From NCBI GenBank assembly GCA_963693315.1, contig OY856188.1:185470487-185534486 (forward strand): DNA of 64,000 nt. Direction: 5' to 3'. A model generated the notes under the pieces. It ran no database searches and had not been told where the DNA came from. It was given only the letters and a program-made list of their open reading frames with translations. Positions 46,411-57,300 of this stretch are shown here, one piece after another. The position numbers and the translations under genes are program-made. The DNA is from Diogma glabrata. Lineage: Eukaryota; Arthropoda; Insecta; Diptera; Cylindrotomidae. Position 1 is the stretch's first letter, and each line of letters opens with the position of its first letter.

Positions 46411-47347
46411 TTTTTTTCTTTACACAAGGTTGTATTTAACACTTGGCATTTAAATCACGTAAAAGAATTCCACAAAAGTGAAACTCTGTTGAAAAATCAC
46501 GCTAAAATGTCACGGTTCAACCGAACTGTTGTAAATCCACAGAACCCGATAAAAAGTTTTGCAGATGGTAAAACTGCACAAACCATTGGTCACCGAATCT
46601 TCAAATGATAAAATACATCGTCCGCGCAGAGATGCAGCACTAAAAGTAAACTAGTATAGCTTAAAATTCCGATTGGGAATTTAATAGCAAATCTTGATGC
46701 CCTTAAACTCATCGCACTTTTGCTGATCTCGTTGCTTTTTATTAATATATTCTTTTACTTGTCTCGTCAGTTAGTTAGTGCCTGATTAGTAATTGTTGAG
46801 ATCACACGCTGTTATAACGACAGAATGCAAAGGGATTTTTTGTACAATGACGAAAAAATATTAATTTGAAAGTTTACATAAAATTTTAGAGTATCGAAAA
46901 ATTTTTAAGAACTGAAATTCAAAATATAACATTAGATAGATTGTATTATAAACCATGTCGCTTGCAAAAATATTTTAAATACGTATAAAAGAGACATAAG
47001 TAAAGTATTAAGAATGCATGCAATATAATTTTTATTTTTCTAAAAAAGTTTTTGTTAAAATAAATTTTTTCCAGAAAATAACAAAAATTCCATGACTTTC
47101 CCTGGCCAAAATAAAATCTCCTGACCTTCCAGAATTCCATACCTGGTGGACACCATGTACCATAATGCACAACAATTACGTAGTTTTTACGCTCTCTCTA
47201 TATCCAAAAACTGAAACAAAATTTGAGCTACTCGCGATTACCAATGACCACTCCGTCTGCTACTTATAATAACAACGCTTGATTGATATAGTAACAACGC
47301 TCTTTTACCCTTAAGAAACTTTCGAGTTTAAATAACAATCTACTAAC
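46411..47347. other. AT-rich spacer
   Basis: No gene or defined repeat recognised. Confidence 0.4.
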
Positions 47348-47349
47348 TA

Positions 47350-48898
47350 CCCGACTAGAAATTAGATCAGTATAGGATCCGATCCGGATCAGGATTGCCT
47401 GAAGACTGATCAGGGATGAATCAGGCCTCCTCATCCGGACATAATTAAAAATCGTCACGCCATATATGATCCGTACAGGATCCGTTTAAATGATCCATGC
47501 CGGATCCATTTCAAAGATCCATGCCGGATCCATTCAATAGTTTCATGTCCGGTCTGGTCAAGAGATCCATACCAGATCCGTTCAAAGGTTTAAAATTAAT
47601 TTTGTTTTTAAATATTAATTTGACATTAAATAAATGAAAAAAATATTACCATTTTTCCTTAATTTTATTCATAATTTCAAGTACACTTCAAATGCTTATA
47701 TATTTAAACAGTAAGTTTGTTAATTATTTCTTATTTTTATTTTATTTAGTCCAAGTTTTGGCATTATTGATGGTTTTTCCAATGGTATCATAAAACTCTT
47801 TGTCACATAGGCTCTTATGAAGGTACACGAGCAGAAATTTGTCCGGGCTCAAGTAAGGCCCTGATCAGGTTTGCCCTAGCCCGGATCAGGCATTGGTAGG
47901 ACAGCCTGATTGGGCCCTGATCATGAGTGTAACGCTTTTGCCCTATCAGGTCCTGATTGGGATTACCGGATCAGACCCTGATTATGATAATCGGATCAGG
48001 CCCTGATTGGGATATCCGGACCAGACCCTGATATATATTTATATATTATATACATAAATTAATCAAATTAAAATAAAAAAAATTACAATGGAAAAAATTA
48101 AAACATACATACCACCTTAATGACAATTATTATAGTCTTTCAGTTCAGCCGAGAAGCTATAACTAAAATATACATGAAACGATTTTAACTATATATTTCT
48201 AAAATGGATAATACTCTAGTGAATTTTAACCAATTGAAATTTCAGCTAAGGGTCAAAAACGAGAAACCTGATCCGGGCCGGATATATTCAAATAAGGTTA
48301 ACCCTAAAAGGGTATTCTAAATCAGGCCCTAACAGGCCCACATCAGCTTGCTCTAATAGGGATTGCCCTTGTAAGACTGACCAGGCCCTGATCACGACCT
48401 GACTGTATTCAGGTTTTCCCTAACTAATTTCTGCTCGGGTAAATGTACTATTATGACGTCGATAATATAATCAAAATAATAATTCAGTTATACCATTAAT
48501 AACGAATTTATTGTTTAATGAACAATATTATATACAGAATGGATCAGGTAAAAAACTAAATTTTGTATTATTATCCAGTTCAGGACATCGGATAAGATGA
48601 GTTTTTTCGATCAGAAACTGATCGTATGACTGGATCAACGGATAAAGTACTGCACGCTGATCAGATAGCCGGATCAACGGATAAAGTACTGCACGCTGAT
48701 CAGTAACTGATCAGTAACTGATCAGATAGCCGGATCAAGGGAAACGGTACTGTACGCTGATCAGGAACTGATCAGATGGCCGGATCAAGGGAAACGGTAG
48801 TGTACGCTGATCAGGAACTGATCAGATGGCCGTATTACGGAAAACCTGATCCGGATCTGATCATAACTCGGGTTCCCTGAACTAATTTCCGGGTCGGG
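47350..48898. mobile_element. Outer TIR element with GATC-word arrays
   Basis: Ends CCCGACTAGAAATTAG (47350) and CTAATTTCCGGGTCGGG (48898) are imperfect inverted repeats, each bordered by TA (47348-47349, 48899-48900). The left arm has GATCCATGCCGGATCCATT units of about 29 bp (47465-47590). The right arm has units of about 57 bp with AACTGATCAGATGGCCGGAT and GTACGCTGATCAGG (48600-48840). It is non-coding. The element at 47826-48439 is inserted in its AT-rich middle. Confidence 0.7.
47826..48439. mobile_element. Inner TIR element with core shared by copies I and III
   Basis: Ends CACGAGCAGAAATTTG (47826) and CTAATTTCTGCTCGGG (48439) are inverted and bordered by TA on both sides (47824-47825, 48440-48441). 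Arms are arrays of CCTGATCAGG, CCGGATCAGG and GGGCCCTGATCA words. The centre, 48150-48243, matches the core at 17638-17733 over about 90 bp and that at 5815-5893 less closely. 614 bp, non-coding. Confidence 0.8.
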
Positions 48899-48900
48899 TA

Positions 48901-50980
48901 AAGGCATACCAGAAGTATTTGAATATTATTTGCATAAAGTTTTATTGATGTTACATTTTATCAATATCCTTATATTTTAGAGTTCCTTTTTTAGAAATCA
49001 TATCATAATTATAAAATTCAAATCATAAAATTTAATATGTATTTATTTAATTCATTTTTATGACAAAGTTTTTCGTAAAAGAAAAACACAACAAATATTT
49101 TATCAATAACGAATTACTTTCATTATTCAACTAATCATGAAAACATAATTTTGATGAAAAGTCGACACGCCAAAATATATTATGCTTGAAAAAAAAAAAC
49201 AAAAAACTTATTTTGCAATGAACAAAAAATTTGTTTCTGAAAATCTTAGTAGAAGCTGCAACAAGAAAAAACGACTAATGTAAAAACGAGAAAATGTTAA
49301 AAATATGCATTTTCGCTTTGGAAGGGGTGATATGGTGGATAGAGACAAACAGCATGTAGTGAAGTACATAGTTCTATTTTCTACGATAAAAATTGTTTAA
49401 AGGTTTTAAGATATAAATAAGAATAGGAATACACAAATAATTTTTTTTATAAAATATATATAATAATCAGTTTGTTTATTCTTTTTCAGAAAGGGAATTT
49501 TTTAGCAAAACCACCCAAACCTACTTTTTTCATTTAATGTGTAAAATGAGTTGGATATAAGGACTGATGTTAAATAAACAAAAAAACAAAGTTAAAGAAA
49601 ATTTTATGTTGTTGTTTTTTTAATAATCGCAAACTTTTCAAATATTGTTTTCTTGAAAACTTGATTATAATTCTGGTGGTCAGATTAATTTTTATTCGAT
49701 TATGGTTTAAATTTTTGATGATTTATAATTTATGAGTTTGTGTTTAAGTTATCAAATAAATCAGATTTTTTTATTTATCGTAAAAAGTTTATATTGACAA
49801 TATGTTCGATTTTAAGGAATGAAAAATATCATATATTTATTATATATCGACGAATTAGCGGTGTGTGGATTCACAAGAAAGTTCACAAGCCATTTTACTG
49901 GTAGCATCAAACACTCATTCTCAATTTTTCGTAGCTTCAATAAAATGACAATCAAATTGAAAAGATTGGTTCTTTTGAAAATGAAACAAAAAAATGTTTT
50001 GCAGGTCAATGACCACTTCCAACAGATTAAACGACGAAGCCATATTTCATTACTTTATAACTAATTTTGAGTGAGTTTTCGGTTAACCGTAACTGTAAAC
50101 CAAAGATTTTGATAAATTTTTTTTTAAATAAACATTTTTGTTATTTTAAAATCACCGAAACATATTACCCAAGTTTATATTTCATATATCTCAAGAACTT
50201 GAAATTATTGGAATTTAAAAAAAAATAATGATCAGCAAATCCCCATCACTTTTTTTATTTCGTCTTAAACAAACTAAAACCATCACCCTTTTTCGAAAGT
50301 GAACTCTGAATGATGTCCTATTTATCAACTGCTAACCACGATGTATCACATGTACTTTAAAAAACGCAAATTCCAACCACTTATTTTTCACTTGTTAAAT
50401 GCAAACCCAGAAAACACACGGAAATAATGATCCATCCGGTAATAATCCGTATACGTTATGCGTTATTCAGAGCAAGCTTCAACTTTGTCCGAATTCAACT
50501 GATATGGAGCGAAACAAATCGTTAACTCTCCCATCTATTTTAACTTTACTATAATTTTAACATCCTACAAGAGATGAGCTTTTCTGTGAAAACTCTGTAG
50601 TCGTTTGCTAATGTCATATCATACTGATGAAATTAGTGATCTACGTAACCGTTGTGTGGGTCAAATAAAAAATAACTGTTTTTAAATTTTGAAGTTTCAG
50701 AACAGAGGGTATGAAAGTTTTCAGGAAATTCAAACTTACGGTTACAATCAAATCGGTTACAATCAATACGGTTACAATGAAATCAAATTGCAAGAGACCG
50801 TTGTCTATACCAGATATCAACGGTTGTTTATGCGTTAGAAAGGCAATTGATGGCCTGTCGCAAAAAATACATAGTAAAATTTTTCAATATATTAATATTA
50901 GATGTCGCTGATGTCGCAGATCAAGCATTTTTTCAAAATCACGAATAGACATCTTTTGAAGTGCTTCAAATTTCTTACAG

Positions 50981-50982
<2 letters not shown>
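48901..50982. other. AT-rich DNA, no gene recognised
   Basis: Only short AT-driven frames. Near 50730-50780 the words GGTTACAATCAAATC, GGTTACAATCAATAC and GGTTACAATGAAATC form a short tandem repeat of about 15 bp. Confidence 0.4.

Positions 50983-51065
<83 letters not shown>
50983..51065 (+). repeat. (GA)n microsatellite, 83 bp
   Basis: An uninterrupted run of about 41 GA dinucleotides. It creates Leu-Ser and Arg-Glu repeat frames on the two strands that are not genes. GA runs of this length can bind GAGA-type factors in flies, but nothing nearby suggests a promoter. Confidence 0.98.
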
Positions 51066-51066
<1 letters not shown>

Positions 51067-52012
51067 AATTTAATGTATTTCAAAAACTACTTGACGAATT
51101 TTAAAATTTTTTGTTTTGTTTTAACTTGAACCGAATTTAAAATTAATATAAAAAAACGAAAAGTTTGAGTACCAGTAATTGTGATTGCCTTTATGTATTT
51201 TGATTACAATTGGTTTTATTTCGATGTGTTTCATTGCCTGAATATGTAAAACTTATGGAAGCGTCAAATGAGTTTGTTGCTCATTCGAGTAAATTGGCTA
51301 ATGTTTGTATGGTAATTTTATTATCTAAGCTATATCGATGTGCTGCTATCTTCAAAGTAGCTCTATAGTGTCACAAGCACTTTTCCTGTGACTTGTTGCA
51401 TAGAACTGTCATTTTGCTTCTATTTGGAAATCATTTTAGAAATTACATTAGTTTATGAAGTTGTATTTAATTTTATATTGTGATCCAGCACTATTTGATA
51501 CAGAAAAAAAATCTTATTGATTTCCATATCTAATTTCTCCTTTAAAAAATGAATCATTTTAAATGTGCCCATAATTATGAAAGTGGTCTAAGTCAAAATT
51601 TGAAAAACATGAGTTTATCCGTTATATCGCATGAAGTTACTTCAAACTACATTAGTCCAAAGTAATTTGTACGATATTGTCAAAAAGACCCGTTATAGAG
51701 TACTTGTTATTTCAACAAAAATGTAATTCATCTAGAGTTAATTATTATAGTAATCTAAGACAAAATTTGAAGAAAAAAAAAACAAAAAAGTCAAACAAAA
51801 TGTCAAAAATAATTGCCAAAACGTTGTGTTACAAAGTTTTTATATCGTCGGACCAAAGGTCCATAAAAATGAGCTGTTCCTCCTAAATGTCAAAATTGCT
51901 CTTTTTTAAGTGAAAGGTTATGGTGACAAAACAATGAGTTGGGAAAATAATTAATAAATAGCATTAGAATTTCGAAGTTTGCATTTACTTTAAGTCATTT
52001 ATACGACGTTCT
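51066..52012. other. AT-rich spacer
   Basis: No gene recognised. The words AATTATGAAAGTGGTCTAAG near 51575 and, inverted, ACTTAGACCACTTTCATAATT (in two parts) near 52320-52345 mirror each other, bracketing about 770 bp including the MITE. Confidence 0.45.
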
Positions 52013-52121
52013 GCAGCCGAATTCTGTAATTGTGAAGCCGTGAAGTGATAAGTTTTTTAATGAAAAGAAACGAAGAAATTATTATCACTTCACCGCTTCA
52101 CAGTTACAGAATTTGGCTGCT
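52013..52121. mobile_element. Intact hairpin MITE (reference copy)
   Basis: GCAGCCGAATTCTGTAATTG, then TGAAGCCGTGAAGTGATAA at the left are mirrored by TTATCACTTCACCGCTTCA and CAGTTACAGAATTTGGCTGC at the right, around AGAAACGAAGAAAT. Length 109 bp. Partial or interrupted relatives are at 32285-32368 and 37944-39708. Confidence 0.85.
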
Positions 52122-53380
52122 GTTAATTTTGAAAATGGTCTAAGTCAATTCAAACTGTAAAAAGCATATTTCGGAATGAGGTTTATACGAAATTTCACAT
52201 GCATAATAAACTTTCATTATTGAAGACTAACAAAGCCCTAAAATAAAAATTTTCATAATAGAGAAATGTTTTTTAATTAAATCATTTGCAAACCTTTAAA
52301 TATCTCAAAACAAGAAATATATGACTTAGACCACTTTCATAATTATGGGCACAAATGCAATAAATATGTAGCTTATTATCATGAATAGAATATTGGAGTG
52401 GGAAATTATGATATGGCTTGTGTGGCGTAGAGAAGCCCTAAAATTGAAATTATTAACAAATGGATGAAGTATGGATCATAATGGGTGAGTGAAAGATTTT
52501 TTTAACGTAAATATATTTGATGTAGTGGTAGTGATGATCTTTGGTCTTATGACGTTTGGGGTCGTCAGTCCCTGTTCTTTGTGATGAGCTGAGGAGTCAT
52601 AACTGAACTCACAGACTAAGACTAGTTGGAATTTTAATCTCAGGGCACGTAACTCTCCTCGGATGTTCCTGATTCTGGTTCCTTTTCAAATTGGCTGTTT
52701 GAGTGGCTGTATGTCCAATGATAGCCTTGAGCGGCAGCTTGAATTATGAAAGAGCAATTTTCAGCAAAATCTAACTGCACTAATAGTTCTCCTAATTTTA
52801 AGGATTCTGTCTTTTCACTTAAAAACTGTTATTGTTGATAAGAAATAAAATGGTGTGGTATTAGTACATTCAAATGGTACATAAACCTCTCCGTTAAAGA
52901 TTCGGGGTCATTGATTAACGTTTTCAAATTATATCTATCTGTGGTCCTCCATTTATTGTTTCAGTATTTTCAAAATTCTGTTCCATTATATATTTTCAAA
53001 ATTGTTGAAATTTGTAGTGTATAGTATCACACATCGATTATGAAACCATTTTTTTACAAAATTTTTAAAAGCAATGATTATATTATGATTAAAGTCAGAA
53101 CCCTTAAACTGACTTTATTCGAACATCAGTTTCATATTTTTATGTAAGGTGCACATACAAAAATTTTGTTGGTTTCCAACACCTAATTAAATTTAATACA
53201 ATGTTTTGGACATATTGAAGTTAGGTCGAATCATTTTTTGAAAATGATGATATTATTTTCCTGAGCTTGTATACTTTTTTATAATAACGTGACGTGTTAA
53301 ATCTTCCGCAAAGATTTTTTTAAATTTTTTAAGACATAGATCGAGGCAATAATGAAAATATTTTCCTATTATCTATATAA
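52122..53380. other. Spacer
   Basis: 52500-52760 is GC-richer but has no recognisable coding text. The rest is AT-rich. No gene seen. Confidence 0.4.
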
Positions 53381-53565
53381 TGTAAAAGTAGGCTTTTACT
53401 AGCATTTAAATAATAAAAACATATCAAGTATTCAATTCTCATAACAATTGTACAATCGATTAGTCGCATTTTAATTTGGTTCTTTACTTAATAAATTTGT
53501 TTCATTCTATCATGAATTCCATATAAAAGCTGGACTCTAGAATAGGTTATGTACAATCACACAGC
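53381..53565 (+). repeat. Copia 5' LTR
   Basis: Starts TGTAAAAGTAGGC and shares with 57138-57283 the words TTTTACTAGCATTTAAATAA, AACAATTGTACAATCGATTA, GTCGCATT and GAATTCCATATAAAAGCTGG. CATATAAAAGC (about 53519) is a plausible TATA box for the element's promoter. The right edge is estimated. Confidence 0.75.
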
Positions 53566-53668
53566 CAGAGGATAGTAATTGGATTTACAAAAATTTTGTA
53601 AAGAAAGAATTTCGGTTTCCGAGTTCAAGAATTTTTTTTTCCGAATTTTATTCAGATAGTCCCAGAAT

Positions 53669-54820
53669 ATGAGTAGCATTACGAAATACACAATCAAGAA
53701 ATTGAATGGAGAAAACTATTTCAATTGGAGGTATAAGGTCAAAATGATGTTAATTGAAAAAAGTGTTTGGAGTGTCATAGATGATGATGTACCTAATCCA
53801 ATAATAGACGAATGGAAAAAGAATGATCAAGTTGCTTATTCTACAATAGCACTCAATGTTGAAGATGATCAAATTCAGTACATTCGTCAACGTAAGCTAG
53901 CACTGGATGCATGGAAAACGTTGAAAGACATTCATGAAAAGGACAGTGCAAACAACCGAGGTTATATTTTACGACAATTGATGGCTCAAAAGCTTGAAGA
54001 GTGTGGCGATGCAGAAGATCACGTAAATAAAATGAGTGAATTGTTCATGAAACAACATTTGGCACTATGTGATAATATTACAGAAGATTTAATATTTAGT
54101 GCTACTCTTCTTGGGTCGTTACCAGAAAGCTATGACAATTTAATAACGGCACTAGAAGCTAGAGACGTAGAGTTAACATCAAGTTTCGTTTGTTCAAAGA
54201 CGTTTGGAGAATATAAACGTCGTTCGGAACGGAATTCAGAGAGTACAGGAGAATCAATTTTATCCACGACTACTAAAGAATATATACTTTCCATGCGTGT
54301 ATCTTTCATTGTAATTGTATTCATTCCAATTTATATATAAAATTCTCTTTTGTTTATTTCATTCCACTTTATTTATAAAAAAATTCCTCTAACAAATTAA
54401 AAACTTGATTTGTTGGTATAGTAATATAAACAAGTTTAAACAAAAACAATACATATATAAATCTAAAATAAATAACAAACGTTTTGTTTTTCTTGTTTTC
54501 TATGATAAATTAATTTCAATATAGCGATATAAAGTTTTAAATGAAAACTTTATATTATTTCAAATATTTTTAAAGTCGTTGATAAAATAGCATATTGTAT
54601 TCGCTTAGGATGAAGGCAATTCTTCACTCGGATGATTCCCTCCACTCGCTACGCTCGTTCCGGTAATCTTCATCCTCGTGAAGAATTGCCTTCATTCTAA
54701 GCTCATACAAGAATCTACAATTACGAGTATCTTCAACATTCAAGAAGGGCTCATTTTCATACCATTTCTGCAAAGGAAAAGGTCACCTTCGAAAGAACTG
54801 TAGCAAATATACTGAATGGT
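53669..54820 (+). pseudogene. Copia gag, interrupted before the zinc knuckle
   Basis: ATG at 53669 opens a Copia-type capsid protein: KLNGENYFNWRYKVKMML, WKTLKDIHEKDS, LRQLMAQKLEE, LLGSLPESYDNLITALE, FGEYKRRSERN. The frame is broken after STGES by the 455 bp insertion at 54256-54710. Beyond it the text TFKKGSFSYHFCKGKGHLRK continues into NCSKYTEWL, the CCHC knuckle, in which the first Cys is replaced by Tyr. The knuckle normally packages element RNA, so gag function is lost twice over. Confidence 0.9.
54256..54710 (+). mobile_element. Hairpin non-autonomous element, copy 2
   Basis: A 455 bp insertion in Copia gag flanked by a perfect 5 bp repeat GAATC (54251-54255, 54711-54715). The body begins AATTTTATCCACGACT and carries its mirror AGTCGTTGATAAAA near 54575-54588. 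An asymmetric tail follows: a hairpin at 54605-54700 (TTAGGATGAAGGCAATTCTT / AAGAATTGCCTTCATTCTAA) around a GC-richer 50 nt loop containing CCACTCGCTACGCTCGTTCC. It matches 12860-13337 in reverse. Non-coding. Confidence 0.75.
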
Positions 54821-54929
54821 TGAATAAAAATAAACCAGATACTGTAGTAAAGAAACCACTTTCATAAGGAGCAAACTTAATTCAAACTGCGAGTGATGAA
54901 ATTGAGGACGATAAAGAAGAATTTTTATT

Positions 54930-57130
54930 CGTTATTTCAACTGCAATTAAAGGATGGCTACTGGACTCAGGGGCTACAAGTTATTCTGTAAGTGATTAAA
55001 GTTTGTTCATAGAGATCGATTTGAGTTACAGAGAAAGAGTAAAAGTCGCAAATGGTGAATTGGTTGATGCTGTGGGGATTGGAACTATCCGAATGAAATT
55101 TGTGAACAAATCTGGTGAAGTCACACGAGTGAAGATGGAGAGCGTGTTATACGTTCCAGAGTTGAAAGGAAATTTTATTTCTGTTGGCAAGCTAACAAAA
55201 AAAGGATTCACAGTTACATTTCAAAGTACCTATTTTGAAATTAAATATGGTGAAAAATCTGGTGATTTGTACAAAATTAAAACTCCGAATTAATTTTATG
55301 CATCAGAAGCGGCTGAACCGAATCATTCGGAATGTTGTGTACATGAACGGCATCGAGTACTTGGACACAGAGACATCAAGGTTGTGAAATCATTACCATC
55401 AGGTGAATTTGTCGATGGAGTAAAATTTGGAAAATGCAGTACTGAAGGTTCTATAATATATTGAATTGTGAATTATGCATTCAAGTGAAAATGATCAGAA
55501 TTAAGTTTTCACAGAAGTCTAAAAATCGAACTCTAATTGAAATAGCACGGTGTATGTTATTGGAAGCTGGTATGGCAAAAACGTTTTGGGGCGAAGCAGT
55601 AATTATGGTGAATTATATACAAAACCGTTTACCAGCAAAGGACATTGAGAAAACACCGTACGAAATCTGGTTTGGTGTTAAACCATGTATGAAAACGATA
55701 CTTGGGAATTGATAGAATTACCGGAAGGACAAAAAGCAATCGGCAGTAAGTGGACATACAAAATCAAGAAGGATGTATGCATATTTGTTTAACATTTGTT
55801 TTTTACGCACGTTAATATGAATTTTTAAAAATAAAAGATTAAATTTTATTTTTATGATCACTCTATATATTTCGTCTTTTTAGGACATCCTCAGGAGTAA
55901 TGTCGTTTAGTTTGATATATCGGTGTTTATATACAAGAAAATTTCACTAATACTAACAATCTCAAAATTTTTGTGACTCTATATACATAACAAATTTCTA
56001 AAATAATTACATTTAACATAAAAGAGAAGGAGGGAACATACAATAAAACTTAACAATAATAACAATGTATACAATTACAAAAAACTAAAGATAAACCAAA
56101 TTAAAATATCAAAATTTATGAATGATGAAATGGGAGTAAACGGCAATCCTCTATGTCGATTCATAAAGAGAATATGCCCATTAGACCTCGTTTCTTATTG
56201 CAATGCTCCCGCTTATAAATTGTGTAAAAAATTTATCACTTTGTTCAACGAACACACACATTTCTCATCCACATGATCACTCATAAAAATAAAATTTAAT
56301 CTTTTATTTTTAAAAATTTATATTAACGTGCGTAAAAAACAAGTGTTAAACAAATATGTTATTCAACGAATTACGCCAAGAGCCTACGACAAAAAGTGTA
56401 AAGGATGTATGCGGTAAAATACAACGATATAAAGCAAGATTTGTGGGTCAAGGATTTTCACAGAAGTTCGGAACTGATTATGATGAAGTGTTCGCGCCAG
56501 TTACTAAACAAACAACGTTCAAAATTTTACTTGCTGTTGCTAGTACTGAGAAGATGATGGTAAAGCATTTTGATGTTAAAACTGCATGTTTATATGGAGT
56601 TAGAGGAGCTCATATACATGAAGCAACCGCAAGGTTTGTTGTCGAAGGGAAGGAAAAACAAGTTTGTCTCTTGAGGAGGAGTATATATGGTTTAAAACAA
56701 GCTGGAAGGATTTGGAACCAATTGATTCATCAAGTGTTGATAGATGCTGGATACACACAAAGCAAGAAACAAACTTGTGTTGCGCTATCTTCATCAGAAG
56801 CTGAGTTTATTTCACTGTCTGAAACATGCAAAGAAACTCTTTGGATTCGACGTTTGTTAGAAGATTTCAACCAACGTGTCAACGCAGTAACAACAATTTA
56901 TGAAGACAATCAGAGCTGTTTGAAATTAGGTCAGAATGAAAATTTATCAAGTCGATCAAAACATATCGATATAAAGAAGAATTTTGTTTAAGGACTATGT
57001 GGACAAAGGCATGATAATATGTGAATATTGTCCTACAGATGTCAATGTAGCGGATATGTTGACAAAACCATTACCAGCTGGTGTTCTCAAGAATTTCAGA
57101 GAATTGTGTGGAATCGAACTATTTAAATGA
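54930..57130 (+). pseudogene. Copia pol: protease, integrase and RT/RNase H remnants
   Basis: Protease: WLLDSGATSYS (about 54956-54990), catalytic DSGA present, then a stop and VLYVPELKGNFISVGKL. Pre-integrase zinc region: HRVLGHRDIKVV near 55350. Integrase is mostly deleted, leaving ELCIQVK joined to TLIEIARCMLLEAGMAKTFW and NRLPAKD near 55460-55690. RT: GSKWTYKIKKDV, interrupted by the 620 bp insertion, then KARFVGQGFSQKFGTDYDE, FAPVTK, HFDVKTA, SIYGLKQAGRIW. The YVDD box is deleted, since the frame jumps from DAGYTQSK to TCVALSSSEAEF of RNase H, ending SKHIDIKK and DMLTKPLP. It cannot encode an active polymerase. Confidence 0.9.
55781..56400. mobile_element. 620 bp insertion with ~78 bp inverted repeats
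   Basis: The block interrupts the Copia RT between two copies of AAGGATGTATGC (55769-55780, 56401-56412). The left repeat (55780-55856: ATATTTGTTTAACATTTG, TTTTTTACGCACGTTAATAT) is mirrored at 56281-56358 with very few differences. About 42 bp (56359-56400) lie between the right repeat and the duplication and are not mirrored, so the true boundary may differ or a filler was added. Non-coding core. Long TIRs and a 9-12 bp duplication recall MULE-type elements, but that is only suggestive. Confidence 0.7.
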
Positions 57131-57137
57131 GGAGGAG

Positions 57138-57283
57138 TGTTAGAGTAGCCTTTTACTAGCATTTAAATAATAAAAACTATCAAGTATTCCATTCTCATAA
57201 CAATTGTACAATCGATTAGTCGCATTATAATTTTTTGTTTCATTCTATCCTGAATTCCATATAAAAGCTGGACTCTCTAATAT
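57138..57283 (+). repeat. Copia 3' LTR (shortened)
   Basis: Starts TGTTAGAGTAGCC directly after AGGAGGAG and follows the 5' LTR through ATATAAAAGCTGGACTCT, with a deletion of about 20 bp in the middle. It stops where the 5' LTR continues, so its downstream part is lost. Confidence 0.75.
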
Positions 57284-57300
57284 ATAATCTCCACCGTCTT

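Larger units (their letters stand above)
53381..57290 (+). mobile_element. Copia retrotransposon, degenerate, with LTR pieces at both ends
   Basis: The order is 5' LTR, gag, protease, integrase remnant, RT/RNase H remnant, a purine-rich AGGAGGAGTG just before the 3' LTR, and a 3' LTR. TATAA occurs immediately before the 5' LTR (53376-53380) and again just after the recognisable 3' LTR (about 57287), a candidate 5 bp target duplication. Two unrelated elements are inserted (54256-54710 and 55781-56400), and large parts of integrase and RT are deleted. Confidence 0.85.

Noticed and set aside
50898..51129. Ser-Leu and Arg-Glu repeat proteins
   Set aside because: They are translations of the GA microsatellite on the two strands, not genes.
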